DNA of 21,677 nt from positions 25,001 through 46,677 of the forward strand of contig SEYY01005362.1 in assembly GCA_009176605.1 (NCBI GenBank), in the 5' to 3' direction. Each line of letters begins with the position of its first letter. Position 1 is the first letter of the stretch. The stretch is from Armadillidium nasatum (Eukaryota; Arthropoda; Malacostraca; Isopoda; Armadillidiidae). The notes beneath the pieces were generated by a model, which was not told the DNA's origin, made no database searches, and worked only from the letters and a program-made list of their open reading frames with translations. The translations under genes and the position numbers were made by a program. Shown in pieces: positions 1 to 13,299 of this stretch.

Positions 1-635
<635 letters not shown>

Positions 636-699
636 CACTAACTCTCTCGTATTCCGTGTTATGTTAATCGTAAATTTAAAACTACTTTTAATAAAATAA

Positions 700-1955
<1,256 letters not shown>

Positions 1956-1960
1956 TGGAA

Positions 1961-2345
1961 GGTCAAAGGGCCGAAAAAATTTTTTTACAACTAGTCCAAA
2001 TCGTCGAAACAATAAATCGATATCGATTAATCGATAGATATATATCATCACCACTCATGGATCGGGGGTACGGAGGGCGGAGTCACTCCTTAAACAAATG
2101 TTCGTGTGCTATGCATTTACTAAAACAATATATTAAAAAGTGAAATATTATATTTATTATTATAATAATAAAAAAAATAAAAAAAGGCTTAAATATCGAT
2201 TGAATCTATATAAAAAAAATACGATGTTGGTCAAATAGTCGACACAATTTTTTTAACGTATGTCCAAATTCTAGACAGTTCAAACTAAAAAGAAAAATGA
2301 TCGACAGATTTTTTCAAAAGTGTCGACAGTTTGACCTGTCGACTA
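1961..2345. repeat. diverged direct repeat with GTCGAC palindromes
   Basis: A block of about 50 bp starting GGTCAAA at 1961 recurs at 2229. Both copies then show a run of T and GTCCAAAT followed by a TCGA or TAGA core. The segment also holds the palindrome AATCGATATCGATT (2015-2028) and a perfect 8-bp inverted repeat, GTCGACAG...CTGTCGAC, with a 6-nt loop (2322-2343). It looks like decayed repeat-element ends. The family is not recognised. Confidence 0.5.
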
Positions 2346-2364
2346 TATACTCTGTAGACGTTTT

Positions 2365-2640
2365 GGGCGTAGTTTCCGGCAGGGCACTCGTCTAGAAAGC
2401 GAGAGTACTAGGGTTCGAGGCCTGATAGGGGAGGGAAATGTGAGTGGTTTCTCCTTGCTCTTAGCTCTGAATGACTCAGTCGTTAAACGAGTACATTAGT
2501 GAAAATCTCCGGCAATCCGCGCTAGGCTTGACCCAGCCAGTGGAATCCGCCGTGGGCCCGTGAAACCCAAGGATCTTCCTCGAAAATCCAATGGCAGGAC
2601 ACACGTCCTTCCTGGGCGATGAAGATTATTATTATGAAGA
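2365..2640 (+). mobile_element. tRNA-derived SINE
   Basis: The head starts GGGCGTAGTTTCCGG (A-box region, 2365-2380). It then has a foldable anticodon arm, CTCGT-CTAGAAA-GCGAG, and a B-box GGTTCGAGGCC at 2412-2422. The arm resembles arthropod tRNA-Ala sequences (an inference from memory), although the loop triplet here is AGA. A body of about 215 bp that is not tRNA-related follows, ending GGGCGATGAAGATTATTATT, and then an (AAT)n tail. This order of Pol III promoter, unrelated body and simple-repeat tail is typical of SINEs. A functional tRNA gene is excluded because the acceptor stem does not close. I cannot name the family. Confidence 0.75.
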
Positions 2641-2642
2641 AA

Positions 2643-2723
<81 letters not shown>

Positions 2724-2764
2724 GATAATGATGTTAATAATAATGATAACAATAATAATAATAA

Positions 2765-2835
<71 letters not shown>

Positions 2836-2845
2836 TAATAATTAA
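2641..2845. repeat. (AAT)n microsatellite, SINE tail
   Basis: Trinucleotide array with an impure centre (about 2722-2760, AAAGATAATGATGTTAATAA). It directly continues the SINE 3' end, so it probably grew from the element's tail. Open frames across it encode poly-Asn, poly-Ile or poly-Tyr and are artefacts. Confidence 0.95.
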
Positions 2846-4588
<1,743 letters not shown>

Positions 4589-5040
4589 CAGGTATTGATT
4601 TTTTTTTACTAGGAAAAATAAAGACGAGAAAAGCAAATTTACGAGTAAGTATTTATTTCACATTAAAAGTTGAAATATATAAATATCACAAAATATACTA
4701 ATAAATAAAAATAAAATTTATTAAAATATTCTAAATCAGTTTATTCAGTTAATAAGTTATGAAATCATAAAATTATAAACAGAATCTAAAATGCAAAGAG
4801 CATATATTAAATATTAAAACGAAAAATTAAAAAATTGAAAAATAAAAAAAAATTAATAAATTAAAATATTAAAATTGCTTATACCTTCTCTTGTGTTTAA
4901 CTTTTCATCCTACCATTTTCCTTTTATATTTTATATTTCTTCAGAACCAACGATAGAATTCTTCTGTTTTTGAGGTACTCGGGTATCTAAATGTTTATTT
5001 GTGAAGAGTGGCAAGCTCACACCGTGGGTCAAATTATATA
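4589..5040. other. AT-rich sequence and unidentified flank of an RT fragment
   Basis: 4589-4900 is very AT-rich, with nothing recognised. 4931-5040 stays open on the minus strand in continuation of the RT fragment, but it stops resembling RT at a short TTATATATATATAA tract (about 5035-5048). This part is probably different sequence joined at that tract. Confidence 0.4.
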
Positions 5041-5194
5041 TATATAATTTCCTCCTAAAAACTCTATAATGCGCTTTCTCCAAATCCATAAAGCATTCAT
5101 ACCCCACACAATCTTTCTCAAGCAATTTCTCACCAATCATTCTCAGTGTAAACACTTGATCCACACATCCACTACACTCTCTTAAACCTCCCCG

Positions 5195-5278
<84 letters not shown>

Positions 5279-5668
5279 CAATTCTTTCACTTTCAATACT
5301 AAAACTCTCCCATAAATTCTCCCTACTACACTCAAGCTTATCCCCCCAATAATTCCTACACACCATCTTTTTCCCCTTTCCCTTTATATATCGACACTAT
5401 ACAGGTATCTTGCCACTCCTGAGGCACTTCTTCACTCTCTCCAACACACATAGAACATTATCATCAACCAGCCAACTATCTCTCTTACTCCCACCCTTAT
5501 CATCTCCCCATTTATACCATCAATTCCTCTCGACTTTCCCTTCTTCACCTTTCCCACAGCTACTTTTATTTCCTCTCTACTAATACTCCACTCTTCTTAT
5601 AATAACATCTCCTCATTATTCTCCACTATTCTCTCGCCTCCCACCCCCTTCAACAAATCACTAAAGTG
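5041..5668 (-). pseudogene. non-LTR retrotransposon RT fragment (RTE-like), broken
   Basis: Reading the minus strand from 5668 downward, several frames carry ordered RT blocks. First comes [11 protein letters not shown], then KVKKGKSRGIDGINGEMI (the conserved KSxGxDGI block), NYWGDKL/LSVVGRIYGRVLVLK, and GCVDQVFTLRMIGEKLLEK. The last is FMDLEKAHYRVFRRKL (motif A). The matching region at 16520-16610 has EKAYDRVDR, so the catalytic Asp is replaced (Tyr codon at 5066-5068) and the enzyme is dead. There are stops and frameshifts. A (GA)n tract has expanded between the LKVKELT block and the GCVDQVF block. The 5' end of the fragment stops at a (TA)n array and the 3' end at a short TA tract. Motif B, YADD and the C-terminus are missing. 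Confidence 0.85.
5198..5275. repeat. (CT/GA)n microsatellite inside the RT fragment
   Basis: A 78-bp CT dinucleotide array on the plus strand. On the minus strand it reads as alternating Arg-Glu, in frame with RT sequence on both sides, so it grew within the element's coding region. Confidence 0.97.
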
Positions 5669-5824
<156 letters not shown>

Positions 5825-5984
5825 AATATAGAGTAACATAAACCTGAAAGTTTAGAAATTATTAAATAAATAACTGAATATATTATTTCATAAAATTGTT
5901 GAACTTTATATTTCAAGGCAATATAATATTGGCCTTTTATGGAAAATGAATTTTAAACTTTCAAAAGAATTATAGATTAAATTA

Positions 5985-6064
5985 CAAAATTTTTGGAGAA
6001 ATGACAAACACTGTAAACTTATTTCAAAATTTTTGGAGAAATGACAAACACTGTCAACTTTTTT
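5985..6064. repeat. 40-bp tandem duplication
   Basis: Two near-identical 40-bp units start at 5985 and 6025. Each contains CAAAATTTTTGGAGAAATGA followed by CAAACACTGT. They differ at few positions, so the duplication is fairly recent. No function is apparent. The surrounding 5823-6228 is AT-rich with nothing else recognised. Confidence 0.93.
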
Positions 6065-6228
6065 CAAATATATAAAAATTATAAAATAAAAATCAAATTC
6101 CAAGATAAATAAAATTGATTTTTCTTGGAATTATATTTGCAAGAAAATTGGATTTCGCGCACCAATGATTCAAGAGAAAGTCTCGGTATATCTGAGAGGA
6201 AAAATAGAAGAAAATGGCCTTTTAAAGG

Positions 6229-6440
<212 letters not shown>

Positions 6441-6444
6441 AAAC

Positions 6445-6835
6445 GAGTTGGAAAAATCTATGATGGTAGTTGGAGGCCGACATGTCCTGGTATAAAGAGT
6501 TTGAAACTGTTCAAATCAAAGGAAGTCGGGAAAACAGAGATATATGGAATATGCTCCACATTTTACCAGAAGACTATATATAAGAGTGAGCATAGCTGTT
6601 AAGTCTAGGGTCTGAGATTTGGACAGAGAAAGTAATGGAATGTGTAGAGAGGCCTATCTCACGAGCACTTCTCAATGGAAGAGGTTGCAAAGAGAGAGTT
6701 CAGAAGAACAGGGTCCATTGTAATAACGATAGTATAGAGAGAGTGACATAGCAATTCGACGGGCAGAAAGAGATTGGAGAGTGTCAGTGAGAGAGGGAGA
6801 GCTGATGAAAAGCTGTAGACTCACTGGATCAGTTT
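6445..6835 (-). pseudogene. RT C-terminal fragment, Jockey/CR1-like, broken
   Basis: The minus strand encodes LQSLSARRIAMSLSLYYRYY and then NGPCSSELS. This matches the plus-strand copy at about 11300-11390 (RIVASLSLYYRYYNGHCSSELS), and the DNA similarity continues on both sides. It includes the block TTTCTCTGTCCAAATCTCAG, equivalent to TTTCTCTGTCAAACTCTCTG in the other copy. This is the post-palm C-terminal region of a non-LTR RT. Frameshifts and stops break it downstream of SELS, and the palm domain is absent. It lies antiparallel to, and about 250 bp from, the RT palm fragment at 7088-7470 of the same general type. Family level is inferred from motif style only. Confidence 0.8.
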
Positions 6836-7087
6836 CATTTAAAATATTCTTATCAAACCAACAGAAATTATTTTCACAATTCATTTTCAACGATCCACAT
6901 CTTTCACATTAAATCGAGAATTTGAGTGAAATAAATTAATTTTAAATTTTCTTTTGCAAAAATTACTCGCGGTGAAGCGCAAAAAAATTGTAAAAAAAAG
7001 CCTTATTTTTAAATTAATAATAAAATTAACAATAAAATACCAATCTTTCCGATCTAAATATTTTTTCATCATCATAAAAGAACAAAG

Positions 7088-7470
7088 CACCGTAGAGCGA
7101 CCTCTTCCTCTTTTTCTGTCAACTGTGGTGATCCTCAGAGTTCTGTTTTATCTCCAACTTTATTCTTACTTTTCATTAGCGATCTTCTCAACTCCACTTT
7201 TAACTCTGTTCACTCTTATGATGACGACTCAACTCTACATTCTTCCACTCATTTCAAATTTGCTCCCTCTTTTGCTTCAAGAGTTGCTTCTCGTCTTCAA
7301 TTTTCTGATTCTATTCTTGTAGATCTGGATGGGATTTCCCTGTGGGGTCATAGCAACTTTGTGAAATTCAACTCTTAAAATACTCAACTTTTTTACATCT
7401 CCCTCTCCAAAACACCTCCCAACTTTCATATCCTCTCCGACATTTATTCTTCTACTCTCCAAGGTTTCCG
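7088..7470 (+). pseudogene. RT palm-domain fragment, Jockey/CR1-like, broken
   Basis: In the frame beginning TCTGTCAACTGTGG the plus strand reads GDPQSSVLSPTLFLLFISDL, which is motif B (family form GVPQGSVLSPxLF). It then reads SVHSYDDDSTLHSS at 7208-7249, the catalytic motif C, followed by LDGISLWGHSNFVKFNS. The usual YADD is YDDD here (7217-7228), so the Ala is replaced by Asp. An in-frame TAA at 7376-7378 sits where NTQLFYISLS continues, and a Lys codon is likely ancestral. Endonuclease, N-terminal RT and C-terminal parts are missing. Its thumb-side sequence overlaps in homology with the start of the 10891-11676 copy, so the two are separate insertions rather than one split element. Confidence 0.82.
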
Positions 7471-7563
7471 TCTGTGCCAACCTGAGGGATGTGCGTTAGG
7501 TGTATGCTTCAGTGTGTGTGACCTCTCTTTGAAAAAGGCTCTGCCTGTGAGTGGTGGGATCTG

Positions 7564-7723
<160 letters not shown>

Positions 7724-7892
7724 CCAGCGTTCGAGAGTTACGCCAAATTGCAGGAAGTTAGGTGTACATTTACTATTCATGTCAATGTTAGACTAAGTCG
7801 AACTAGTTTGTTAGATAAATACTGAAAACAGCCATTGTTCTGCAGGTTTGTCCTATTTGCTTGCCGAAGAATTACATTTACCTTTAAGTCAT

Positions 7893-7921
7893 GGTTAGGT
7901 TAAGTCGAACTTAACCTAGCC
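7893..7921. repeat. TTAGG-containing inverted repeat
   Basis: GGTTAGGTTAAG and CTTAACCTAGCC are separated by TCGAA and pair at 11 of 12 positions. TTAGG is the common arthropod telomere unit, but this is one short piece, not a telomeric array. Confidence 0.6.
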
Positions 7922-7937
7922 TAAATATTAAATTTTT

Positions 7938-8114
<177 letters not shown>

Positions 8115-8431
8115 CTATTTTGGTTCTCCGAGACATTATACTTTAAATTTTTTCAACATTGAAAATATGTCAGCTATGGTTCATCAGTTTTGACAACCAT
8201 GACTTTGTGTGTTTAACTCTGTCTCCTTTGAGAGTCATGATGAGAGTTTCGTCCGTGTTGAAGACGTATATTATTGGCAAAAAGTATAGATATTTGCTAC
8301 TAGAATAAATGATGCTTTAGGTCTCTCCGGGTAAAATTTTTTTATTTCATTCTGATTTTTAATGCATTTGTTGTGTCCTGTGCAAAAAAAAAGTGAGAAT
8401 CGGTTAAGTGACTACTATACTAAAGAATTTC
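8115..8431. other. unassigned spacer
   Basis: About 317 bp between (TA)n and (AAT)n arrays. There is no open frame with a recognisable domain, no TE motif and no RNA gene. Confidence 0.5.
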
Positions 8432-8501
8432 CATAATAATAAAAAAAACAATAATAATAATAATAATAATATATAATACCATAATAATAATGATGATGAT
8501 G

Positions 8502-8561
<60 letters not shown>

Positions 8562-8573
8562 TAATAATAATAA
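8432..8573. repeat. (AAT)n microsatellite, impure
   Basis: ATA/AAT trinucleotide array with an embedded (TGA)4 block near 8490 and a dinucleotide slip near 8470. Confidence 0.93.
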
Positions 8574-8621
8574 CAGCACATAATTCCTGTTGTGCTAAAA
8601 AAAATTATTATTATTATATTA

Positions 8622-8882
<261 letters not shown>

Positions 8883-8948
8883 CTTAATATAGGTCCGGCC
8901 AAAATGCTTACAAATAGAAAATGAACGGAATAATATTAATTTGATATA

Positions 8949-9170
<222 letters not shown>

Positions 9171-9419
9171 CTATATTTTTTTCTCAGATAAGTTTTATTT
9201 TATTACTTTTTCGAAATCTCAATCATTTGATTTTATAATGCGTTAAAAGTCATTTCAATTATAATAAATTTTTATATTTAAATTATTGTTACTTTTCATT
9301 TTATTTTTAGGCTTCAGGAAGGAATATCTTTGCTCTCTCTCACTTCTCAAAAATTTAGATTAATTTTTAGTTCACATTTTAATTTAAATTAAAATAAATC
9401 AAATTATGTTAATTTTATG

Positions 9420-9450
9420 TTTTTTTTTTTTAAATTTTTTTTTTTTTTTT

Positions 9451-9517
<67 letters not shown>
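9420..9517. repeat. poly-T tract
   Basis: Nearly pure T for about 98 bp, with two AAA interruptions near 9432 and 9451. It could be the complement of a retroposon poly(A) tail on the minus strand, but no element body was recognised next to it. Confidence 0.95.
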
Positions 9518-9522
<5 letters not shown>

Positions 9523-9548
9523 TTATATATATTTATTTTTTTAATTTT

Positions 9549-10043
<495 letters not shown>

Positions 10044-10147
10044 TAAAGTATCGATCTTGAAGTCAGTGCCAACCCTACGTTATTTCCTGATCCCTTTTCA
10101 TTTTTTAGGAAAATTTGAGGTATTATTCCTGAGGTATTTTAAATCCG

Positions 10148-10206
10148 ATTAATCCTGGGTAATCCCCTAATTAATCCAGCTAATCAAAAATTAAACTGGA
10201 TAATCC
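10148..10206. promoter_or_regulatory. TAATCC cluster (possible K50 homeodomain sites)
   Basis: TAATCC occurs at 10150, 10160, 10172 and 10201, with a TAATCA at 10181. TAATCC is the known core bound by Bicoid/Otx-type (K50) homeodomains. Spacing of 10, 12, 9 and 20 bp is close to helical periodicity. It may equally be a worn tandem repeat, since nothing nearby shows that it is used. Confidence 0.3.
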
Positions 10207-10238
10207 TTCGAGTCATGCAATTTTTTACATTTAATCTT

Positions 10239-10400
10239 TTAAGCCCCGACCCATTTTCCCACTGCATGTTCCATCAGGCACTTGCCACTCACCATCTGGA
10301 GCTCTTGGCACTCCAGTACCAGGGCAGGGTCTAACTCATGCTCTTTCTGGAGTGCCTTTTTTGCTTTCTCTAGCTCTTTTCTAGAAATTTCTAGCAACTT
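10239..10400 (-). other. short open frame, possible coding remnant
   Basis: A 53-codon minus-strand frame runs from just after an in-frame TAG (10401-10403) to a TAA (10239-10241). Its first half is charged and helix-like (KLLEISRKELEKAKKALQKE), and the second half contains ALVLECQELQM. There is no Met at the 5' side and no recognised family. Composition looks more protein-like than the surroundings, so it may be a fragment of a mobile-element protein or an exon. Its function is unknown. Confidence 0.3.
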
Positions 10401-10440
10401 CTAGCACGTGGCACCCATGGTAAGACCTCATCACATTGTA

Positions 10441-10810
10441 CGAGGGGGAGTGTCAGTGTCATAGACAGCTGGCATTGAGGGTAAGTTGTCATTGAAAAAC
10501 CCTCCTTCCAACATTATAATGTTGGAAATTACCCTCGGTGATGACGTCACACACGCAAACATACAAATTCTGACCCCATGACGTCATGGCACTGGGTTAC
10601 CATGACACTATGACGTTATCTGTCCACCATTTTAGATTCCTGATCACGTGGTTTTCATCTCCGTAGGTTTTCTTTTGGCCACGTGGTTTCCGCCATCTTG
10701 GATTCTGATCACGTGGTTTTTATTTCCGTAGATTTTCTCTTGATCACGTGGTTTCTGTCCGATATTTTGGATTTCTGATCCAATGATTTCCGCCATCTTG
10801 GATTTGATTT
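10441..10810 (+). repeat. possible LTR fragment with promoter-like motif array
   Basis: CGAGGGGGAG (10441-10450) followed by TGTCAGTGTCATAGACAG resembles a polypurine tract next to a TG-starting LTR. Downstream lie a perfect palindrome (10506-10527), nested in GAGGGTAA...TTACCCTC, TGACGTCA at 10542 and 10579, and TGACGTTA at 10611. There are also four CACGTG at 10645, 10680, 10710 and 10745, and CGCCATCTTGG at 10691 and 10791. The last are tandem units of 30-35 bp. No LTR 3' end, primer-binding site or second LTR was found, so the LTR reading is tentative while the tandem repeat is certain. Confidence 0.4.
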
Positions 10811-10890
10811 TGAAAATTTATCTTCATTTTTTCTTTTTCCGTAGCGCCTCTGTTGAGTAAAAATTAAACTTTCAATATTCTCAAACCAGG

Positions 10891-11676
10891 ATAGCCTTGG
10901 AGCAACTAACCTCTGATCTTTCACGTATTTCAAATTGGGAAAGTGAAAACATGGTTGTTTCCAATGCCTTAAAAACTCAATTCCTCCAACTCTCTACACG
11001 GCACAATCTTCCACACAACTATAATAACTTCTTCGAAAACACACATCTCAAACCTTCATCTGTTCTTAATATTCTTGGCGTATCCTTTTCTCGTGATCTT
11101 TCTTAGAAAGATCACATTCCTTCTCTTTATAAACAAGCTTCTAAGAGGATGGATGTTCTGAGGCTTACAGCATTTTTCAATCTACCCCAGTTTTCTCTGT
11201 ATGGAGTATTCACATATCTGGAGTGGTTCCACTGATAGCAGCTCTTTTTGGAAAAGGTGGAGTCTAGGGCTTTTCTATCATCAACCTCTCCTCTCCAATT
11301 CTTCCAATCTATTTCTGCCTGTCGAATTGTTGCATCACTCTCTCTATACTATCGCTATTACAACGGACACTGCTCTTCTGAACTCTCTCGTCGCATACCT
11401 CCTCCATTGAGAAGGGCTCGTGCGACTCCTCTTTCTACACAGTCTCATCCTTTCTCTGTCAAACTCTCTGACCACAGACTTAACCGCTATTCTCAATCTT
11501 ACATGTGCTCTACTGGTGAAGTCTGAAACACACTTCCTTCATCTATTTTTCCAACTTCCTATGATTATACACCTTCAAACGCCGTGGATCAGATCATATC
11601 GCCCATAAATTTGACCATGTTCCCGATTTGAATTTTAGTAGGCCTTTGACCTTTTCCCACCAGAGGTGAAAAAAAT
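10891..11676 (+). pseudogene. RT thumb/C-terminal fragment, Jockey/CR1-like, broken
   Basis: In one frame 10897-11103 reads LTSDLSRISNWESENMVVSN, then a KTQFLQLS block and SVLNILGVSFSRDLS. These are typical post-YADD blocks (KTxxxxxS, then xLGVxFS). A TAG at 11104-11106 stands where a Trp codon is likely (S-stop-KDHI). In another frame come RIVASLSLYYRYYNGHCSSE, RRIPPPLRRARATPLS, THPFSV-type blocks and RYSQSYMCSTGEV, followed by TGA (11524-11526) at another probable Trp. The similarity fades after NTLPSSIFPTSYDY. A short A-run at about 11669-11675 may mark the 3' end. The palm domain is absent, so this is a 5'-truncated, dead copy. The related sequence at 6445-6835 is antiparallel. Confidence 0.85.
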
Positions 11677-12895
11677 ACCGACATTGAGACCTTGATAGAG
11701 GCACCATGGACGGTGCAATTTCCTCCTAGGTGATAGGGTAATTTTTACTCCTACATAATTGGTCAAAACGGGTCTTCCAAAAACAATCAGATACAAAAAT
11801 GGAGCAGAAAGAAATATTAATACATGATGAAATTTTTGTCAACATTCATTCAAATGTGGAGATAATTGTGATAAGATAACCCAGCTAATAGGGGGTTAGC
11901 AGTTCTACTAGAATGATGTATTTAAGTGTGATTATCGTCTCTAACAAAAGCAAGTGTCTTCTATTGAAATTTCTCAACAGAACCACTTGGGTGTGTAGCT
12001 GCTATAAGAGGTTGGTCAGATCAGACGTTGAGTAGTCAGTTGGGAAATAATTTTGGAAGATGAAGGCTTGTCACCACAGCAGATATGGGTGGTGTGAGCA
12101 GAAGAGGTGTATATTTGACAAAATTTTGAACAAGGTTCCATGCTACTCCTCTGTCAATGACATCACAGTTGGAGGATTTCAGAAGCTATTGGTAATCGGA
12201 CAGAGTCAAAACTCCTGTTCGCAAAGTTTAAGCCGCTGAAGACAGATGTACTCAGGTGTGAGTGTGTATCTTAGAATTGTAAGCTTTTCATAGTTTGGTT
12301 TATCTTGGCAGTTATAATGAAAGAATTTTGTCATTTGAAATTTGATTTGCATTAACTTATCCAAGCAAAGAAAGACTTTTTGGAACCAACAAATTTAGTA
12401 TTTGGGTATTGCCCGCTGAAGAGGCCGAAAGGTGGTGGGTAGAAATGATCAAGGACAGTAGGTAGAAGTGAAGTACTGAACCCTAAGATGATTTTTTTTT
12501 TTAAAGATTTTCACTTCTTCTAGGGAAAAATGTTGACCATTTATCCTCCAACGTGTCTACCAATATTCTCAACTCTTTCCTCAGGGAGGAAGCACATGAA
12601 GGGTATTTCATTTTCCAGTAGAGTACTGCTGATATCAGAAGATGTTCATTTTTGAGATGGTTCATTCAAGAGGAAAAGAAGGCCCTTTGACCGGCATCAT
12701 ACTCTATGGTCAATCGACAGTCTAACTTTAAGAAATTACTGGTCCTATAATCCAAATAGTGTTCTTTGTCCTTACAGGAACCAATCACTCTGGTAGTAGA
12801 ATGGACAAATTGTAACTGAGAGAGTAAAAATGGTAAAACAGAAGCAGGCTTCTTAAGAGTGTTGACAGCTTGGAGATGATTAGTGAATCTCTTAG
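11677..12895. other. unassigned, higher-GC sequence
   Basis: About 1.2 kb with visibly more G+C than the flanks, and broken in every frame. It lies between a plus-strand RT fragment and a minus-strand ORF1 remnant. A minus-strand frame at 12666-12895 contains HLQAVNTLKKPASVLPFLLS and HSTTRVIGSCKDKEHYLDY. I do not recognise it. It could be the decayed continuation of the minus-strand retrotransposon or a different element. Confidence 0.4.
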
Positions 12896-12906
12896 AGAGA
12901 GAGAGA

Positions 12907-12984
<78 letters not shown>
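12896..12984. repeat. (GA)n microsatellite
   Basis: About 89 bp of GA with two AAAG variants at the left edge. Frames across it give Arg-Glu or Ser-Leu alternation, which is an artefact. Confidence 0.97.
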
Positions 12985-12987
<3 letters not shown>

Positions 12988-13136
12988 TCTATCCAAAGAA
13001 CAGGGTATCTCAACAAAGCTTATCCAAAATCGCTGGCTACCTCTTGAACCTTAGGAATCAGGAGATGGGTAAAATAGTTGTCTTGCCTTTGAAAAGGTGC
13101 ATTAAATGGTAATATAGGAGAAGCTGAGGGACATGT

Positions 13137-13169
13137 CATTCCAGGAACAGTTGCCTGGTTCCTGGAATG
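13137..13169. repeat. perfect 12-bp inverted repeat (hairpin)
   Basis: CATTCCAGGAAC and GTTCCTGGAATG flank the 9-nt loop AGTTGCCTG. It is a strong stem for this AT-rich region. There is no T-run or other sign of a terminator, and its role is unknown. Confidence 0.85.
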
Positions 13170-13299
13170 AGAAGCATTTATTGTTCTATGTGAGTTCGAT
13201 GAGAACTAGATTATGATTGCACGTTTTACGTTCTCTTGATATAGGGAGACTGACACTCTTGAGATAGGGTGGTAGTAAAGATGCATGCGAACTTGCGAA

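Noticed and set aside
2365..2425. Functional tRNA gene
   Set aside because: The A-box is degenerate and no closed acceptor stem or discriminator end follows the T-arm. The sequence runs on into a SINE body.
7893..7921. Telomeric repeat array
   Set aside because: Only a single TTAGG-containing inverted repeat is present, with no tandem array.
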